This document shows, in pieces, positions 1 to 9,970 of a DNA stretch of 55,906 bases. The stretch comes from Burkholderiales bacterium. GTDB lineage: Bacteria > Pseudomonadota > Gammaproteobacteria > Burkholderiales > Burkholderiaceae_C. Under the pieces are notes generated by a model that was not told where the DNA came from, searched no databases, and was given only the letters and a program-made list of their open reading frames with translations. Position numbers and translations under genes: made by a program. The stretch lies in the NCBI GenBank assembly GCA_026400275.1, contig JAPLPK010000193.1:1-55906 (forward strand). Direction: 5' to 3'. Each line of letters opens with the position of its first letter. Positions within the stretch are counted from its first letter, which is position 1.

Positions 1-1049
1 CGACCTCCAATCTCACGCCGGGCGAAGTGGCGGGCCTCTTCGGCGTGCTCCGCCAGCTGAAGGCGGACGGCAAGGGCGTGGTACTGATCACCCACAAGCT
101 GCACGAGATCCTCGACGTCACCGATGCCGTCGTGGTGCTGCGCGACGGCACCACCGTGGGCAGCGGCCGCATTGCCGATGCCACCGAGCAAGACCTGGTG
201 AAGCTGATGGCGGGCCGCGCCATCGACCAGATCTACCCCGCCATCACCTCGGTGCCGGGCGAGGTGGTGCTGACGGTGCAAGACCTGTCCCACCCCACCG
301 AATTTGACAAGCTGAACTTCACGCTGCGCAAGGGCGAAATCCTGGGCTTTTACGGCCTGGTCGGCTCTGGCCGCAGCGAATCCATGATGGCGCTGATGGG
401 GCTGAACCCCGCAGCCCACGGCACATTCACCGTCGGCGGCAAGCCCTTTTCACCCAAAGACCCGGCAGACGCCATCAACGCCGGCATCGCCTACGTGCCG
501 GAAGAGCGCCAGCGCCAGGGTGGCATTCTGAGCTTTTCGGTGCAACACAACATCAGCCTGGCGGGCTTGAGCCGCTTTGCACGCGGGCCCTGGCTATCGC
601 AAGTGCGCGAATCGGCACTGTGCCAACGCATGATCGAGCGCCTGCGCATCAAGACGCATTCGCCCGACACCCTGCTGTCCGGCCTGTCGGGCGGCAACCA
701 GCAAAAAGTGGTGATCGCCAAGTGGCTGGGCCTGGAGCCGCGCATCGTAATCCTGGACGAGCCCACCAAGGGCATCGACGTGGGCGCCAAGCAGGCGGTG
801 TACCAGTTGATTGCAGAAATGGTGGAACAAGGCCTGGCGGTGATTCTGGTGTCCAGCGAACTGCCTGAAGTGATGAACCTGGCCCACCGCACCATCGTCA
901 TGCGGCGTGGCGTGCAGGTGGCCGAATTTGCCCGTGCCGACGCTCATGCGGAAGCCATTGTGGCGGCGGCATCCGGCGCCACTGCAGCCAACAGCCCGCC
1001 GCCTGCGGCGCGGCCCACCCAGGTATTGCGAGAGGCATTTGCAGCATGA
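1..1049 (+). CDS. rhaT: Sugar (rhamnose-type) ABC transporter ATP-binding protein, 5' truncated by window edge
   Basis: Open frame continues upstream of the first ATG (TSNLTPGEVAGLFGVL...); second ABC domain with LSGGNQQKVVIAKWL signature and ILDEPTKGIDVGAK; followed by two permeases and L-rhamnose mutarotase. Confidence 0.85.
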   Translation, partial: TSNLTPGEVAGLFGVLRQLKADGKGVVLITHKLHEILDVTDAVVVLRDGTTVGSGRIADATEQDLVKLMAGRAIDQIYPAITSVPGEVVLTVQDLSHPTEFDKLNFTLRKGEILGFYGLVGSGRSESMMALMGLNPAAHGTFTVGGKPFSPKDPADAINAGIAYVPEERQRQGGILSFSVQHNISLAGLSRFARGPWLSQVRESALCQRMIERLRIKTHSPDTLLSGLSGGNQQKVVIAKWLGLEPRIVILDEPTKGIDVGAKQAVYQLIAEMVEQGLAVILVSSELPEVMNLAHRTIVMRRGVQVAEFARADAHAEAIVAAASGATAANSPPPAARPTQVLREAFAA

Positions 1050-2029
1050 AAAAATTTAACGTGATTCGCAGGGAATGGCTGCTCCTGGCCATCATCGTGG
1101 TGATTGCCCTGGCCGTGGGTGCACGGGCTCCCGTGTTCCTGAGCTGGCGCAACGGCCTGGATATCGCCAACGACTCGGCCATCCTGAGCATCCTGGTCAT
1201 GGGACAGATGCTGGTGTTGCTGACCCGTGGCATCGACCTGTCGGTGGCCTCCAACCTGGCGCTGACTGGTATGGTCTGCGCGCTGCTGGGCCGGGCCTGG
1301 CCCGAGGCACCCATCGTGCTGCTGATATTGGTGTCCCTGGTAGTAGGTGCGCTGCTGGGCAGCGTCAACGGCTGGCTGATTACCCGCTTTGCGCTGCCGC
1401 CCATTGTGGTGACGCTGGGCACGCTGTCGGCCTACCGGGGCGCAATCTTTGTGGCCAGCAAGGGCGCCTGGATTTCCGACCAGGACATCCACCCCGCCAT
1501 CAAGGGCCTGCCGCGCGAGGTCTGGCTGGGCCTGCCCGCCCTGGTGTGGTTTGCGCTGGCCGTGCTGGCCGCCAGTGCCGTGTTTTTAAAACTGCGCCGC
1601 GAAGGCCGTGAAATCTACGCCCTGGGCGGCAACCCGCATGCGGCGGCCTATGTGGGCATCTCGGCCAACAAGCGGCTGATGATGGTCTACACCCTGTCCG
1701 GCATGCTGGCCGGGCTGTCAGGGCTGCTGTGGGTGGGACGCTATTCCATCGCCTACACCGAGCTGGCCGCAGGCTATGAGCTGACCGTGGTGGCGGCCTG
1801 CGTGATCGGCGGCGTGAGCATTGGCGGCGGCGTGGGCAGCGTGTTGGGTGCCGCTTTAGGCGTGCTGTTCATCGGTGTGGTCAACGGCGCCTTGCCGGTG
1901 ATACAGGTGTCGCCCTTCTGGCAGCAGGCGATTGCCGGCGCGGTGATCTTGGTCTCGGTGGCGGTGAATGCCCGCGCCGAGCGGCGCGCAGGGCGCCAAA
2001 TTCTGGAACGTAAAGGGAGTCTGGCATGA
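1046..2029 (+). CDS. rhaP: Sugar ABC transporter permease (RbsC/RhaP type)
   Basis: Multi-TM protein with GIDLSVASNLALTGM and EGREIYALGGNPHAAAYVGI motifs; 4-nt ATGA overlap with upstream gene. Confidence 0.85.
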   Translation: MKKFNVIRREWLLLAIIVVIALAVGARAPVFLSWRNGLDIANDSAILSILVMGQMLVLLTRGIDLSVASNLALTGMVCALLGRAWPEAPIVLLILVSLVVGALLGSVNGWLITRFALPPIVVTLGTLSAYRGAIFVASKGAWISDQDIHPAIKGLPREVWLGLPALVWFALAVLAASAVFLKLRREGREIYALGGNPHAAAYVGISANKRLMMVYTLSGMLAGLSGLLWVGRYSIAYTELAAGYELTVVAACVIGGVSIGGGVGSVLGAALGVLFIGVVNGALPVIQVSPFWQQAIAGAVILVSVAVNARAERRAGRQILERKGSLA

Positions 2030-2994
2030 AGGCCTGGAACACATGGGAACGGGTGCTGCTGGCCCTGCTGGTACTGCTGTTGGTGGTGTTTGGCATAACG
2101 CAACCGGGCTTTATGTCGCCCGACGCGCTGGCCGACAGCACCTTCAATTTCAGCGAAAAAGGCATTCTGGCGCTGGCCTTGGCCTTGCTCATCATCACCG
2201 GCGAAATTGACCTGTCCATCGCCGCCACGCTGGCGCTTTGTTCGCTGGCCATGGGCTTTTCCATGCGGGCGGGGGCCGGTCCGCTGGGCATCACGCTGGC
2301 GGCATTTGCCACCGGCGCGATTGCCGGCGGGCTGAACGGCTGGCTGGTGACGCGCTACAAGCTGCCCTCCATCGTGGTGACGATTGGCACCTTGTCCCTG
2401 TACCGGGGCCTGGCCCTGGTGGCACTGGGCGACAAAGCCATCTCTGGCTACCCCGAGGCCTTCTCCACCCTGGGCAACGCCTATGTGGGCGAGCTGATTG
2501 GCGTGCGCTGGCTGGTGTTGCCGATTGAGTTCGCCATCCTGCTGCTGTGCGCCGTGGCGGTGGGCGTGGTGCTGCACCGCACCGTGCTGGGCCGCCGGCT
2601 GTATGCGGTTGGCGCGAACCCAGTAGCGGCCCGCTTCTCGGGTATTGCGGCCGACCGATACCGCATGGGTCTGTTTGTATTTGCCGGCCTGATGGCGGCG
2701 CTGGCAGCCATCATGTTGACCGGCCGCATCGGCAGCACCCGCCCCAACATCGCCATGGGCTGGGAGCTGGACGCCATCACCATGGTGATCCTGGGCGGCG
2801 TGGCCATCGAAGGCGGGCGCGGCAGCATCGTGGGCACCATGCTGGCCGTGCTGCTGCTGGGCCTGTTCACCTTTGCCATGGGCATGGCGAACGTGACCGG
2901 CATTGTGATGAGCATGGTGATTGGCGCGCTGCTGATCGTCTCCATGGTCTTGCCGCGCATGTTCAAGCGGCCTGGCCGGAGGCTGTTGGCATGA
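2026..2994 (+). CDS. rhaQ: Sugar ABC transporter permease (RbsC/RhaQ type)
   Basis: Multi-[21 protein letters not shown] and [24 protein letters not shown] overlap. Confidence 0.85.
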   Translation: MKAWNTWERVLLALLVLLLVVFGITQPGFMSPDALADSTFNFSEKGILALALALLIITGEIDLSIAATLALCSLAMGFSMRAGAGPLGITLAAFATGAIAGGLNGWLVTRYKLPSIVVTIGTLSLYRGLALVALGDKAISGYPEAFSTLGNAYVGELIGVRWLVLPIEFAILLLCAVAVGVVLHRTVLGRRLYAVGANPVAARFSGIAADRYRMGLFVFAGLMAALAAIMLTGRIGSTRPNIAMGWELDAITMVILGGVAIEGGRGSIVGTMLAVLLLGLFTFAMGMANVTGIVMSMVIGALLIVSMVLPRMFKRPGRRLLA

Positions 2995-3323
2995 GCGTTG
3001 AAATTAGCGCGGAGAAATACGCCTTCCGCATGTTCCTGCACCCGGGCTGCGTGGCGGAATACAAAAAGCGCCACGACGAGATCTGGCCCGAGCTGGTGGA
3101 CCTGCTGAAAACAGCGGGCGTGAGCGACTACAGCATCTACCTCGATGAGGAACACCATGTGCTGTTCGCCGTGCTGCGCCGCACCGCCGGCCACACCATG
3201 GACGCCCTGCCCCAGCACCCGGTCATGCAGCGCTGGTGGGCCTATATGGCCGACCTGATGCGCGCCAACCCCGACGGTTCGCCGGTGGCCGAGCCGTTGC
3301 CCTGCATGTTCCACCTGGACTGA
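2991..3323 (+). CDS. rhaM: L-rhamnose mutarotase
   Basis: 110 aa, ...[47 protein letters not shown]...; ATG at 2991 overlaps upstream stop. Confidence 0.92.
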   Translation: MSVEISAEKYAFRMFLHPGCVAEYKKRHDEIWPELVDLLKTAGVSDYSIYLDEEHHVLFAVLRRTAGHTMDALPQHPVMQRWWAYMADLMRANPDGSPVAEPLPCMFHLD

Positions 3324-4747
3324 TGCGCATGCAGGACACGACTCTGGACCTAACCCTGGTCATAGACATCGGCAAAAGCCACGCCAAACTGCTGCTGGTC
3401 AACGACAGCGGCGAAGTACTGGAGCAACACGGCCGTAAGAACGCCCCAGTCACGGTGCCGCTGGGCTACAGCGCGCTGGACATTGGCGGCCTGACCGACT
3501 GGATCTGCTCCACCTTGGCCGCGTCTGCGCTGACGCGGCGCTGCGCCCGCGTGATTCCCTGCACCCACGGCGCGGCGTTTGTAGCCCTGGACGACAGCGG
3601 CCTGGCCTGGCCCGCAATGGACTATGAGTTTGACGGCTGTGCAGGCCAGACCAGCGCGCTGCATCCGGACTACCAAAGCCAGCGCGATGCCTTCGAGTCC
3701 ACGCTGTCGCCCGATCTGCCCATGGGCCTGAACGCGGCCCGCCAGCTCTACTGGCTGCAACACACCCACCCAAACGCCTGGGCCCGCACCCACTGCCTGC
3801 TGCCCTATCCGCAGTACTGGGCCTGGTGGCTCAGCGGCGTGGCCGCCAGCGAGGTATCGTCGCTGGGCTGCCACACCCAGCTGTGGCTGCCAGACAGGCA
3901 AGAGTTCTCCGCCCTCGCCACTTCGCAAGGCTGGGCCGCTCTGTTTGCGCCACTCGCGCCGGCCTGGCAAGTGCTGGGTACAGTGCGGCCCGCTTTGACC
4001 GAGACACTGGGCTTGCCAGCCGCCTGCGAAGTGCATGCAGGTGTGCATGACAGCAATGCCTGCCTGGCGCGCTACCTCTCAAACGCACAGGACCTCACGG
4101 TGGTCTCATCTGGCACCTGGACGGTTTTGATGGCGCCCGATGCCTCCACCGCTACTTTGCGCGCAGAACGCGACATGCTGTGCAACGTCAACGTACTGGG
4201 CCAGGCCACACCCACAGCCCGCTTCATGGGCGGGCGCGAGTTCGCCGCCATACTGGACGGCGCCCCCCCAGATCTGGGCACACTGGGCGACATCGCCAGT
4301 CTGCTGCATAGCCAAACCTGTGCGCTGCCCAGCTTCGCCCCCCAGGGCGGCCCTTTCATGCAACGCGTGGGGCAGATCGTACGGGCCGGCGAAACAATTC
4401 CTTTGTCCATGCTGCCCCCGGGTGAACGCTCGGCACTGGCGGCGCTGTATTGCGCGCAACTCACCGCATGGCTGGTGCTGCAGTTGCGCCCCACTGCAAC
4501 CCACGCCAGCGTGGTGGTCGAGGGGCCGTTGGCCCATAACCCGCTGTACCTTGGGCTGCTACAAGGCCTGCTGCCAGACCACCACTGCCAAGCCAGCACC
4601 GACGCCATGGAAGGCACGGCGCGCGGCGCCTGGATGCTCAGCCGTTGGACAAGCAGCCCTGCCGCCACGAGCCTACAAGCTGCGCCCCGCTACGTACTTC
4701 CCGGTTTAGCCGCCTACCAGGCGCTCTGGATGCAAGCATTGCAGTAA
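3323..4747 (+). CDS. FGGY-family carbohydrate kinase (probable rhamnulokinase)
   Basis: LVIDIGKSHAKLLLVN N-term, GVHDSNACLARYL, SSGTWTVLM; TGATG coupling with rhaM (ATG 3323). Confidence 0.8.
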   Translation: MRMQDTTLDLTLVIDIGKSHAKLLLVNDSGEVLEQHGRKNAPVTVPLGYSALDIGGLTDWICSTLAASALTRRCARVIPCTHGAAFVALDDSGLAWPAMDYEFDGCAGQTSALHPDYQSQRDAFESTLSPDLPMGLNAARQLYWLQHTHPNAWARTHCLLPYPQYWAWWLSGVAASEVSSLGCHTQLWLPDRQEFSALATSQGWAALFAPLAPAWQVLGTVRPALTETLGLPAACEVHAGVHDSNACLARYLSNAQDLTVVSSGTWTVLMAPDASTATLRAERDMLCNVNVLGQATPTARFMGGREFAAILDGAPPDLGTLGDIASLLHSQTCALPSFAPQGGPFMQRVGQIVRAGETIPLSMLPPGERSALAALYCAQLTAWLVLQLRPTATHASVVVEGPLAHNPLYLGLLQGLLPDHHCQASTDAMEGTARGAWMLSRWTSSPAATSLQAAPRYVLPGLAAYQALWMQALQ

Positions 4748-4749
4748 AT

Positions 4750-4811
4750 GCTCTACTTTTAATAGCTACTTGCGCAGGCATTACCTGCGCCGCAGCCCTA
4801 TTTTTCATATA
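4750..4811 (+). repeat. Copy of dispersed ~60-bp palindromic element (family A), 3 nt after kinase stop
   Basis: gctctacttttaATAGCTACTtGCGCAGGcattaCCTGCGCcgcaGCCctatttttcatata; shares core with other copies in window. Confidence 0.8.
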
Positions 4812-4880
4812 TTCAGATGCAGAAAAGGTATATGCATCTGGACTTACACTCTGGGGGTGCGCACTTGTTGGTGCGCAACA

Positions 4881-5032
4881 GCGTTCTCAGGGCGGGGTGA
4901 AATTCCTCACCGGCGGTAATGGCAGCGATGCACAAGCCCGCGAGCGCCTGCAGATGGCCCGCCATCCGCAGGGTCAGCAGACTCCGGTGCGATTCCGGGG
5001 CCGACGGTCATAGTCCGGATGCAAGAGAACGC
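4881..5032 (+). ncRNA. FMN riboswitch (RFN element)
   Basis: Conserved RFN blocks: gcgttctcagggcggggtgaaattcctcaccggcggtaat ... agcccgcgagcg ... gggtcagcagactccggtgcgattccggggccgacggtcatagtccggatgcaagagaacgc; P1 closes gcgttctc/gagaacgc. Confidence 0.96.
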
Positions 5033-5121
5033 GTTCCTGCAGCCCTTTGCCGTGCGCGGCGTTTGGCTGGGTGGGTGCGCGTGCGTCCTGGGTTTGGAAA
5101 CTTTTAATGTGTTGACGCCCT

Positions 5122-5601
5122 ATGACCACGACCGCAAAATTCTCCGGCAACATCCGCGTTGCCTTTGTCCAAGCCACCTGGCACGCCGACATCGTGAACC
5201 AGGCGCGAGACGGCTTTCTGGCCGAAATGACCCGCCAGGGCGTTGCCCGTGAATCCATTTCTGTGATTGAACTGCCCGGTGCTTTCGAGATTCCGCTGCA
5301 CGCCAAGAAGCTGGCGCAGTCGGGCAAATTCGATGCCATCGTGGCAGCTGGGCTGGTGGTGGACGGCGGCATTTACCGCCATGACTTCGTGGCCACGGCG
5401 GTGATCCAGGGCCTGATGTCGGTGCAGCTGGAAACCGGTGTGCCGGTGTTCTCTGCCGTGTTGACGCCCCACCATTTCCATGCGGGCGCTGAACACCAGC
5501 AGTTTTTCAGCGACCACTTCGTGCACAAGGGTGCAGAAGCTGCACAGGCCTGCCTGCGCACCGTGACCAGCCTGCGCCAGCTGAACGCGCTGACGCAGTA
5601 A
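5122..5601 (+). CDS. ribH: 6,7-dimethyl-8-ribityllumazine synthase, RibH2 (type II) like
   Basis: VDGGIYRHDFVATAVIQGLMSVQLETGVPVFSAVLTPHHFH; downstream of FMN riboswitch. Confidence 0.92.
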   Translation: MTTTAKFSGNIRVAFVQATWHADIVNQARDGFLAEMTRQGVARESISVIELPGAFEIPLHAKKLAQSGKFDAIVAAGLVVDGGIYRHDFVATAVIQGLMSVQLETGVPVFSAVLTPHHFHAGAEHQQFFSDHFVHKGAEAAQACLRTVTSLRQLNALTQ

Positions 5602-5613
5602 GGACTTGTTGCC

Positions 5614-6159
5614 TTAGTGCAGCATCAGTGTGCGTTCGCCCTTGCACTTGCCGGCACGTGCCGGTGGGCTGCACAGGCCGCACACGTACTGGCGGGGGTT
5701 TTCGTACAGCTCGGTGACGAACTTACCGCCGCAACCGCTGCACTGCGTCATGTTCAGCATGTTCGCGTCCACAAACTTCACCAGGCGCCAGGCACGGGTG
5801 AAAGACAGCAGCGGGTCGATTTCAGCAGCCAGAATCTGCTCGCTGTACAGGCGATAGGCCTTGGTCAGCGTGTCGATAGAGTCCAGGTCCACGCTCTTGG
5901 ACAGGTATTCGTAGATGTTGAGAAACAGCGACGAATGGATGTTTTCTTGCCACGACAAAAACCAGTCGGTGGAGAACGGCAGCTGGCCTTTGCTAGGCGA
6001 CTTGCCCGACACTTCCTTGTACAGGCGCAGCAGGCGCTCGTAGGACAGGTCGGTCTCCGACTCCAGCACTTGCATGCGTGCACCCATACGGATCAGCATC
6101 GCGGCACGTTCAATTTGCTGGGAATCCTGCAGCACGCTCTTGACGGGTTTGGTTGCCAT
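5614..6159 (-). CDS. flhC: Flagellar transcriptional activator FlhC
   Basis: CSGCGGKFV...YVCGLCSPPARAGKC zinc-cysteine motif, QLPFSTDWFLSWQENIHSSLF; adjacent flhD. Confidence 0.93.
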   Translation of the reverse strand: MATKPVKSVLQDSQQIERAAMLIRMGARMQVLESETDLSYERLLRLYKEVSGKSPSKGQLPFSTDWFLSWQENIHSSLFLNIYEYLSKSVDLDSIDTLTKAYRLYSEQILAAEIDPLLSFTRAWRLVKFVDANMLNMTQCSGCGGKFVTELYENPRQYVCGLCSPPARAGKCKGERTLMLH

Positions 6160-6169
6160 GGTGCGCTCC

Positions 6170-6496
6170 TTACAGGACTTCGGCCACGCGGCCAGCCATC
6201 AGGATGTTGGCATGCAAGATGTTGGTGGCCGAGTTGCCCACCTTCTTGATGTCGTGGTTGGTCAACAAGCTCCACACCAGGCTGTCTTCCACGCGGAAGT
6301 GGCACAGCAGCATATTGCCCGACGCCAGTTTCAAAATTTGTGCTGCCGACAATGCGCCGAGGATGTCGGCTGCTTCTTCATTGATGCCCAAGCGGAACAA
6401 GGCCTCGGCCTTGTCCTGCCGAATCAGGCTTTGCGCCAGCATGAGGTACGTCAGATTGGCCTCGCGGATTTCGGCAATGATCTGTTCGCTGTTCAT
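6170..6496 (-). CDS. flhD: Flagellar transcriptional regulator FlhD
   Basis: EIREANLTYLMLAQSLIRQDKAEALFRLGI; immediately upstream of flhC. Confidence 0.93.
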   Translation of the reverse strand: MNSEQIIAEIREANLTYLMLAQSLIRQDKAEALFRLGINEEAADILGALSAAQILKLASGNMLLCHFRVEDSLVWSLLTNHDIKKVGNSATNILHANILMAGRVAEVL

Positions 6497-6693
6497 GGTG
6501 ATGTCCTTTGGGGCTAACCCCGTTCAAGCCCAGTTCAGGCCGCATGTTGCTTGTCGCAAATTGCTTCTTCCCGATCCGTTGAAATGGATTGTGAATACCC
6601 CCCAATCAAAAATTAAGTCGGCGTAGAGCCATCCCGCATGTCAGGCTTTTGGGCACGCGTGTAAGGTTTTTTCTTACGCGCGTGTCAGCCCGC

Positions 6694-7740
6694 TCAGGGC
6701 AGCTCGGCAACCGGGTCGCGGCCCATCAGGGCGGACACCGCGTCAGCCGGTCGCATGCGGCCGTCCAGCAAGGCCACCACGCCCTCGGTGATGGGCATGT
6801 CCACACCCAGCGCCTGTGCGCGCTGCAGCACCGTGCGGGCGCTGTACACGCCCTCGGCCACATGGCCCAAAGAAGCCACGGCCTGCTCCAGACTGTGGCC
6901 CTGGGCCAACAACAAACCGACTTGGCGGTTACGGCTCAGGTCGCCTGTAGCAGTGAGCACCAGATCGCCCAGGCCGGACAAGCCCATAAAGGTCTCGGCC
7001 TTGGCGCCCAGGGCCAGGCCCAAGCGCGTCATCTCGGCCAGGCCCCGCGTGACCAGAGCAGCCCGCGCATTCAGGCCCAGGTGCAGGCCGTCGCACAGGC
7101 CGGTGGCAATCGCCAGCACGTTCTTCACCGCGCCGCCCACCTCCACGCCGGCCACGTCGTCGCTGGCGTACACGCGCAGCGCCGGGCTGTGGAATGCCGC
7201 CACCAGTGCGTCCCGTACATAGGCCTGGTGACTGGCGGCCACCAGTGCCGTAGGCTGGCCCCGCGCCACCTCCTGGGCAAAGCTGGGGCCGCTCAAAACG
7301 CCATAGCCGGCATCCTGCCAGTGCGGATTATTTGCTATTAATTCAGTAGCTACCTGCGCACGTATTTCGTGCGCTAGAAGCCCAAAAGCCTTGGAACCCG
7401 GCGGCTCAAAGCCCTTGCACAACCAGGCGACCGGCGCCTCGCAGGCAGCCACCACGCCCAGCATGGAACGCAAGCCCGACATGGGCGTGCCGACAATCAC
7501 CAGATCCTGCCCAACGAGCGGGCTAGCCAGGTCTTCAACGGTAGAGGAGCAGAGTTGCAGCGCATCCGGAAAGCGAATGCCCGGCAGATACCGGGCATTG
7601 CAGCGATCGGCTTGCATGGCCGTCGCCTGTTGCGGATCGCGCGCCCACAGCGTGACGACGTGGTGCGCAGACGGGTTTTGGGCAGCGCTGATGGCCAGCG
7701 CCGTACCCCACGCACCCGCGCCCAGCACGATAATTTTCAT
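6694..7740 (-). CDS. gpsA: NAD(P)H-dependent glycerol-3-phosphate dehydrogenase
   Basis: [54 protein letters not shown]; secB neighbour. Confidence 0.95.
   Translation of the reverse strand: MKIIVLGAGAWGTALAISAAQNPSAHHVVTLWARDPQQATAMQADRCNARYLPGIRFPDALQLCSSTVEDLASPLVGQDLVIVGTPMSGLRSMLGVVAACEAPVAWLCKGFEPPGSKAFGLLAHEIRAQVATELIANNPHWQDAGYGVLSGPSFAQEVARGQPTALVAASHQAYVRDALVAAFHSPALRVYASDDVAGVEVGGAVKNVLAIATGLCDGLHLGLNARAALVTRGLAEMTRLGLALGAKAETFMGLSGLGDLVLTATGDLSRNRQVGLLLAQGHSLEQAVASLGHVAEGVYSARTVLQRAQALGVDMPITEGVVALLDGRMRPADAVSALMGRDPVAELP
7331..7390 (+). repeat. Family A palindromic element copy inside gpsA (antisense to the gene)
   Basis: tttGCTATtaattcaGTAGCTACctGCGCAcgtatttcgTGCGCtagaaGCCcaaaagcc; matches family core; read in frame on the gpsA strand as [21 protein letters not shown]. 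Confidence 0.65.
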
Positions 7741-7761
7741 GGCGGGCTGGGAACGCTGGTT

Positions 7762-8229
7762 TTACTGCAGCGTGGCAGTAGGTGCCTCGGCCGACGCGGC
7801 GGCTGCGTTGGCTTGCTGCTGTTCGTACATAGCCTGGAAGTTGATTTCCGCCAGATGCACTTGCGGGAAGCCCGCGCGTTGCACCAAGTCAGCCACGTTG
7901 CCACGCAGGTACGGGTAGACGATTTGCGGGCAGGCAATACCGATGATCGGGCCCATCTGCTCTTGCGACATATTGCGGATTTCGAAAATACCGGCTTGCT
8001 TGGCTTCGACCAGGAACACGGTCTTCTCGCCAATCTTGGTTTGCACGGTGGCGGTCACAGCCACTTCAAAAATGCCGTCGGCTACAGGGTTGGCTTCCAC
8101 ACCGAGTTGGATTTCCACCGAAGGCTGGGCCGGGTCCAGCAGGATGCCGGGGGAATTGGGCTGCTCCAGCGAAGCCTCTTTCAGGTAAACGCGCTGGATT
8201 TGGAATACGGGATCTTGTTGCTCGGACAT
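7762..8229 (-). CDS. secB: Protein-export chaperone SecB
   Basis: [19 protein letters not shown]..., [32 protein letters not shown]. Confidence 0.96.
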   Translation of the reverse strand: MSEQQDPVFQIQRVYLKEASLEQPNSPGILLDPAQPSVEIQLGVEANPVADGIFEVAVTATVQTKIGEKTVFLVEAKQAGIFEIRNMSQEQMGPIIGIACPQIVYPYLRGNVADLVQRAGFPQVHLAEINFQAMYEQQQANAAAASAEAPTATLQ

Positions 8230-8258
8230 GGAATTCTTTCAATTCGAATCAAAAACAA

Positions 8259-8284
8259 AGCCCGCCAAAACAGCTCGGCGGGCT
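8259..8284 (-). terminator. Putative intrinsic terminator between grxC and secB
   Basis: On - strand agcccgccgagctgttttggcgggctttgttttt: 8-bp GC stem followed by T-rich run. Confidence 0.6.
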
Positions 8285-8321
8285 AAAAAGCAGACGGATT
8301 ATTGCCGATCAGGATGACGTT

Positions 8322-8582
8322 TCACGCCGCGTTCAGCAAGGGCAGCAAACCGCCTCGGCCATCCAACGCCACCAGGTCATCGCAACCACCCACATGGGTA
8401 TCGCCGATGAAGATTTGCGGTACGGTGCGGCGACCGGTTATTTCCATCATGGTCGCACGCGCTTCCGGCAGTTGGTCTATGCGGATCTCATCAATCGACT
8501 CCACGCCCTTGCTCTTGAGGATTTGCTTGGCCCGTATGCAATACGGGCAAACAGCGGTGGTGTACATCTTCACAACTTGCAT
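8322..8582 (-). CDS. grxC: Glutaredoxin 3
   Basis: VKMYTTAVCPYCIRAKQIL, TVPQIFIGDTHVGGCDDL. Confidence 0.95.
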   Translation of the reverse strand: MQVVKMYTTAVCPYCIRAKQILKSKGVESIDEIRIDQLPEARATMMEITGRRTVPQIFIGDTHVGGCDDLVALDGRGGLLPLLNAA

Positions 8583-8629
8583 GGGCAGCTACTTTCGGCA
8601 AAAAACAGATAACTTTATCTAAGGCCTTA

Positions 8630-9040
8630 TCAGGACTTTTCAACTGGCAGATTGGCTTCTTTCCAGGCCTTCAAGCCGCCGCTAAGCACCTCGGCCTGCT
8701 CATAACCCAGTTTTTTGGCCACAGCCAGGGCGCGGTTGGCGCGCGCGCCCGTGGCGCACACCAGAATCAAAGGCAGGCCTTTGTTCTTCACCGTGCTGGT
8801 GAGCTTGTCTTCCAGCTGGGCCAGGGGAACGTTCTTGGCACCGCCCAGATGGCCGGCAGCGAACTCTTCGGCTTCGCTCACGTCCACCACCACGGCTTTT
8901 TCGCGGTTGATGCGCTGCACAGCACCGTTGGCCGTCAGGGTTCCAGCTTTGGCGCCATTGGCCAGGACCGGCCACAGCAAGCCCACACCCGAGGCCACCG
9001 CCACCGCTATCAACATCCAGTTATCCAGTAAAAACTTCAC
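8630..9040 (-). CDS. Rhodanese-like domain protein
   Basis: N-terminal TM, VVDVSEAEEFAAGHLGGAKNVPL, LILVCATGARANRALAVAKKLGY. Confidence 0.88.
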   Translation of the reverse strand: MKFLLDNWMLIAVAVASGVGLLWPVLANGAKAGTLTANGAVQRINREKAVVVDVSEAEEFAAGHLGGAKNVPLAQLEDKLTSTVKNKGLPLILVCATGARANRALAVAKKLGYEQAEVLSGGLKAWKEANLPVEKS

Positions 9041-9150
9041 TTTGCACCTTTATTTGGGGTTAACCGGGACTTGCCCGAACCGGCGATTTTAGAATGGCGG
9101 GGTAGCGATCGCTTGGGACGCTATTTAAATACAACCTGCCTACACGCCAC

Positions 9151-9897
9151 ATGTACAAACTCGTTCTGATCCGCCACGGCGAATCCACCTGGAATCTTGA
9201 AAACCGCTTCACGGGCTGGACCGATGTGCCCTTGACCGAAACCGGCATCGAACAAGCCAAGCAATCCGGCCGATTGCTGAAAGCCGAGAACTACGAATTC
9301 GACGTGGCCTACACCAGCGTGCTCAAACGCGCCACCCACACGCTGTGGCATTGCCTGGACCAGATGGACCGCACCTGGCTGCCCGTGGTGCACAGCTGGC
9401 GCTTGAACGAACGCCACTACGGCGCCCTGCAAGGCCTGAACAAAGCCGAAACCGCCAAACAGTACGGCGATGACCAGGTGCTGGTCTGGCGCCGCAGCTA
9501 CGACACGCCGCCACCGGCGCTGGAAGCCACCGACCCCCGCAGCGAACGCGGTGACATCCGCTATGCCAAGCAATCCGCTGAACAAATCCCGCTGACCGAG
9601 TGCCTGAAAGACACCGTTGCCCGCGTGCTGCCCTTCTGGAATGACTCCATGGCACCCGCCATCAAGGCCGGCAAGCGCGTGGTACTGGCCGCGCACGGCA
9701 ACTCCATCCGCGCACTGATCAAGTACCTGGACAACATCTCCGACGACGATATCGTGGGCCTGAACATCCCGAACGGCATTCCTCTGGTGTACGAGCTGGA
9801 CGCTGACCTGAAACCCATTCGCCACTACTACCTGGGCGATGCCGAGGCCGCAGCCAAGGCAGCTGCTGCCGTGGCGGCCCAAGGCCAAAAGAAATAG
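9151..9897 (+). CDS. gpmA: 2,3-bisphosphoglycerate-dependent phosphoglycerate mutase
   Basis: [51 protein letters not shown]. Confidence 0.97.
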   Translation: MYKLVLIRHGESTWNLENRFTGWTDVPLTETGIEQAKQSGRLLKAENYEFDVAYTSVLKRATHTLWHCLDQMDRTWLPVVHSWRLNERHYGALQGLNKAETAKQYGDDQVLVWRRSYDTPPPALEATDPRSERGDIRYAKQSAEQIPLTECLKDTVARVLPFWNDSMAPAIKAGKRVVLAAHGNSIRALIKYLDNISDDDIVGLNIPNGIPLVYELDADLKPIRHYYLGDAEAAAKAAAAVAAQGQKK

Positions 9898-9970
9898 GCT
9901 TCAAAAAGGTTTACATGGAACGTATCCGTGCAAACGGATATCAACGTGTATATTGACAGCGACTTGAAAG

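Noticed and set aside
4645-5013. 122-aa ORF spanning the kinase end and FMN riboswitch
   Set aside because: Overlaps kinase codons, a repeat copy and the conserved RFN aptamer; not a plausible gene.
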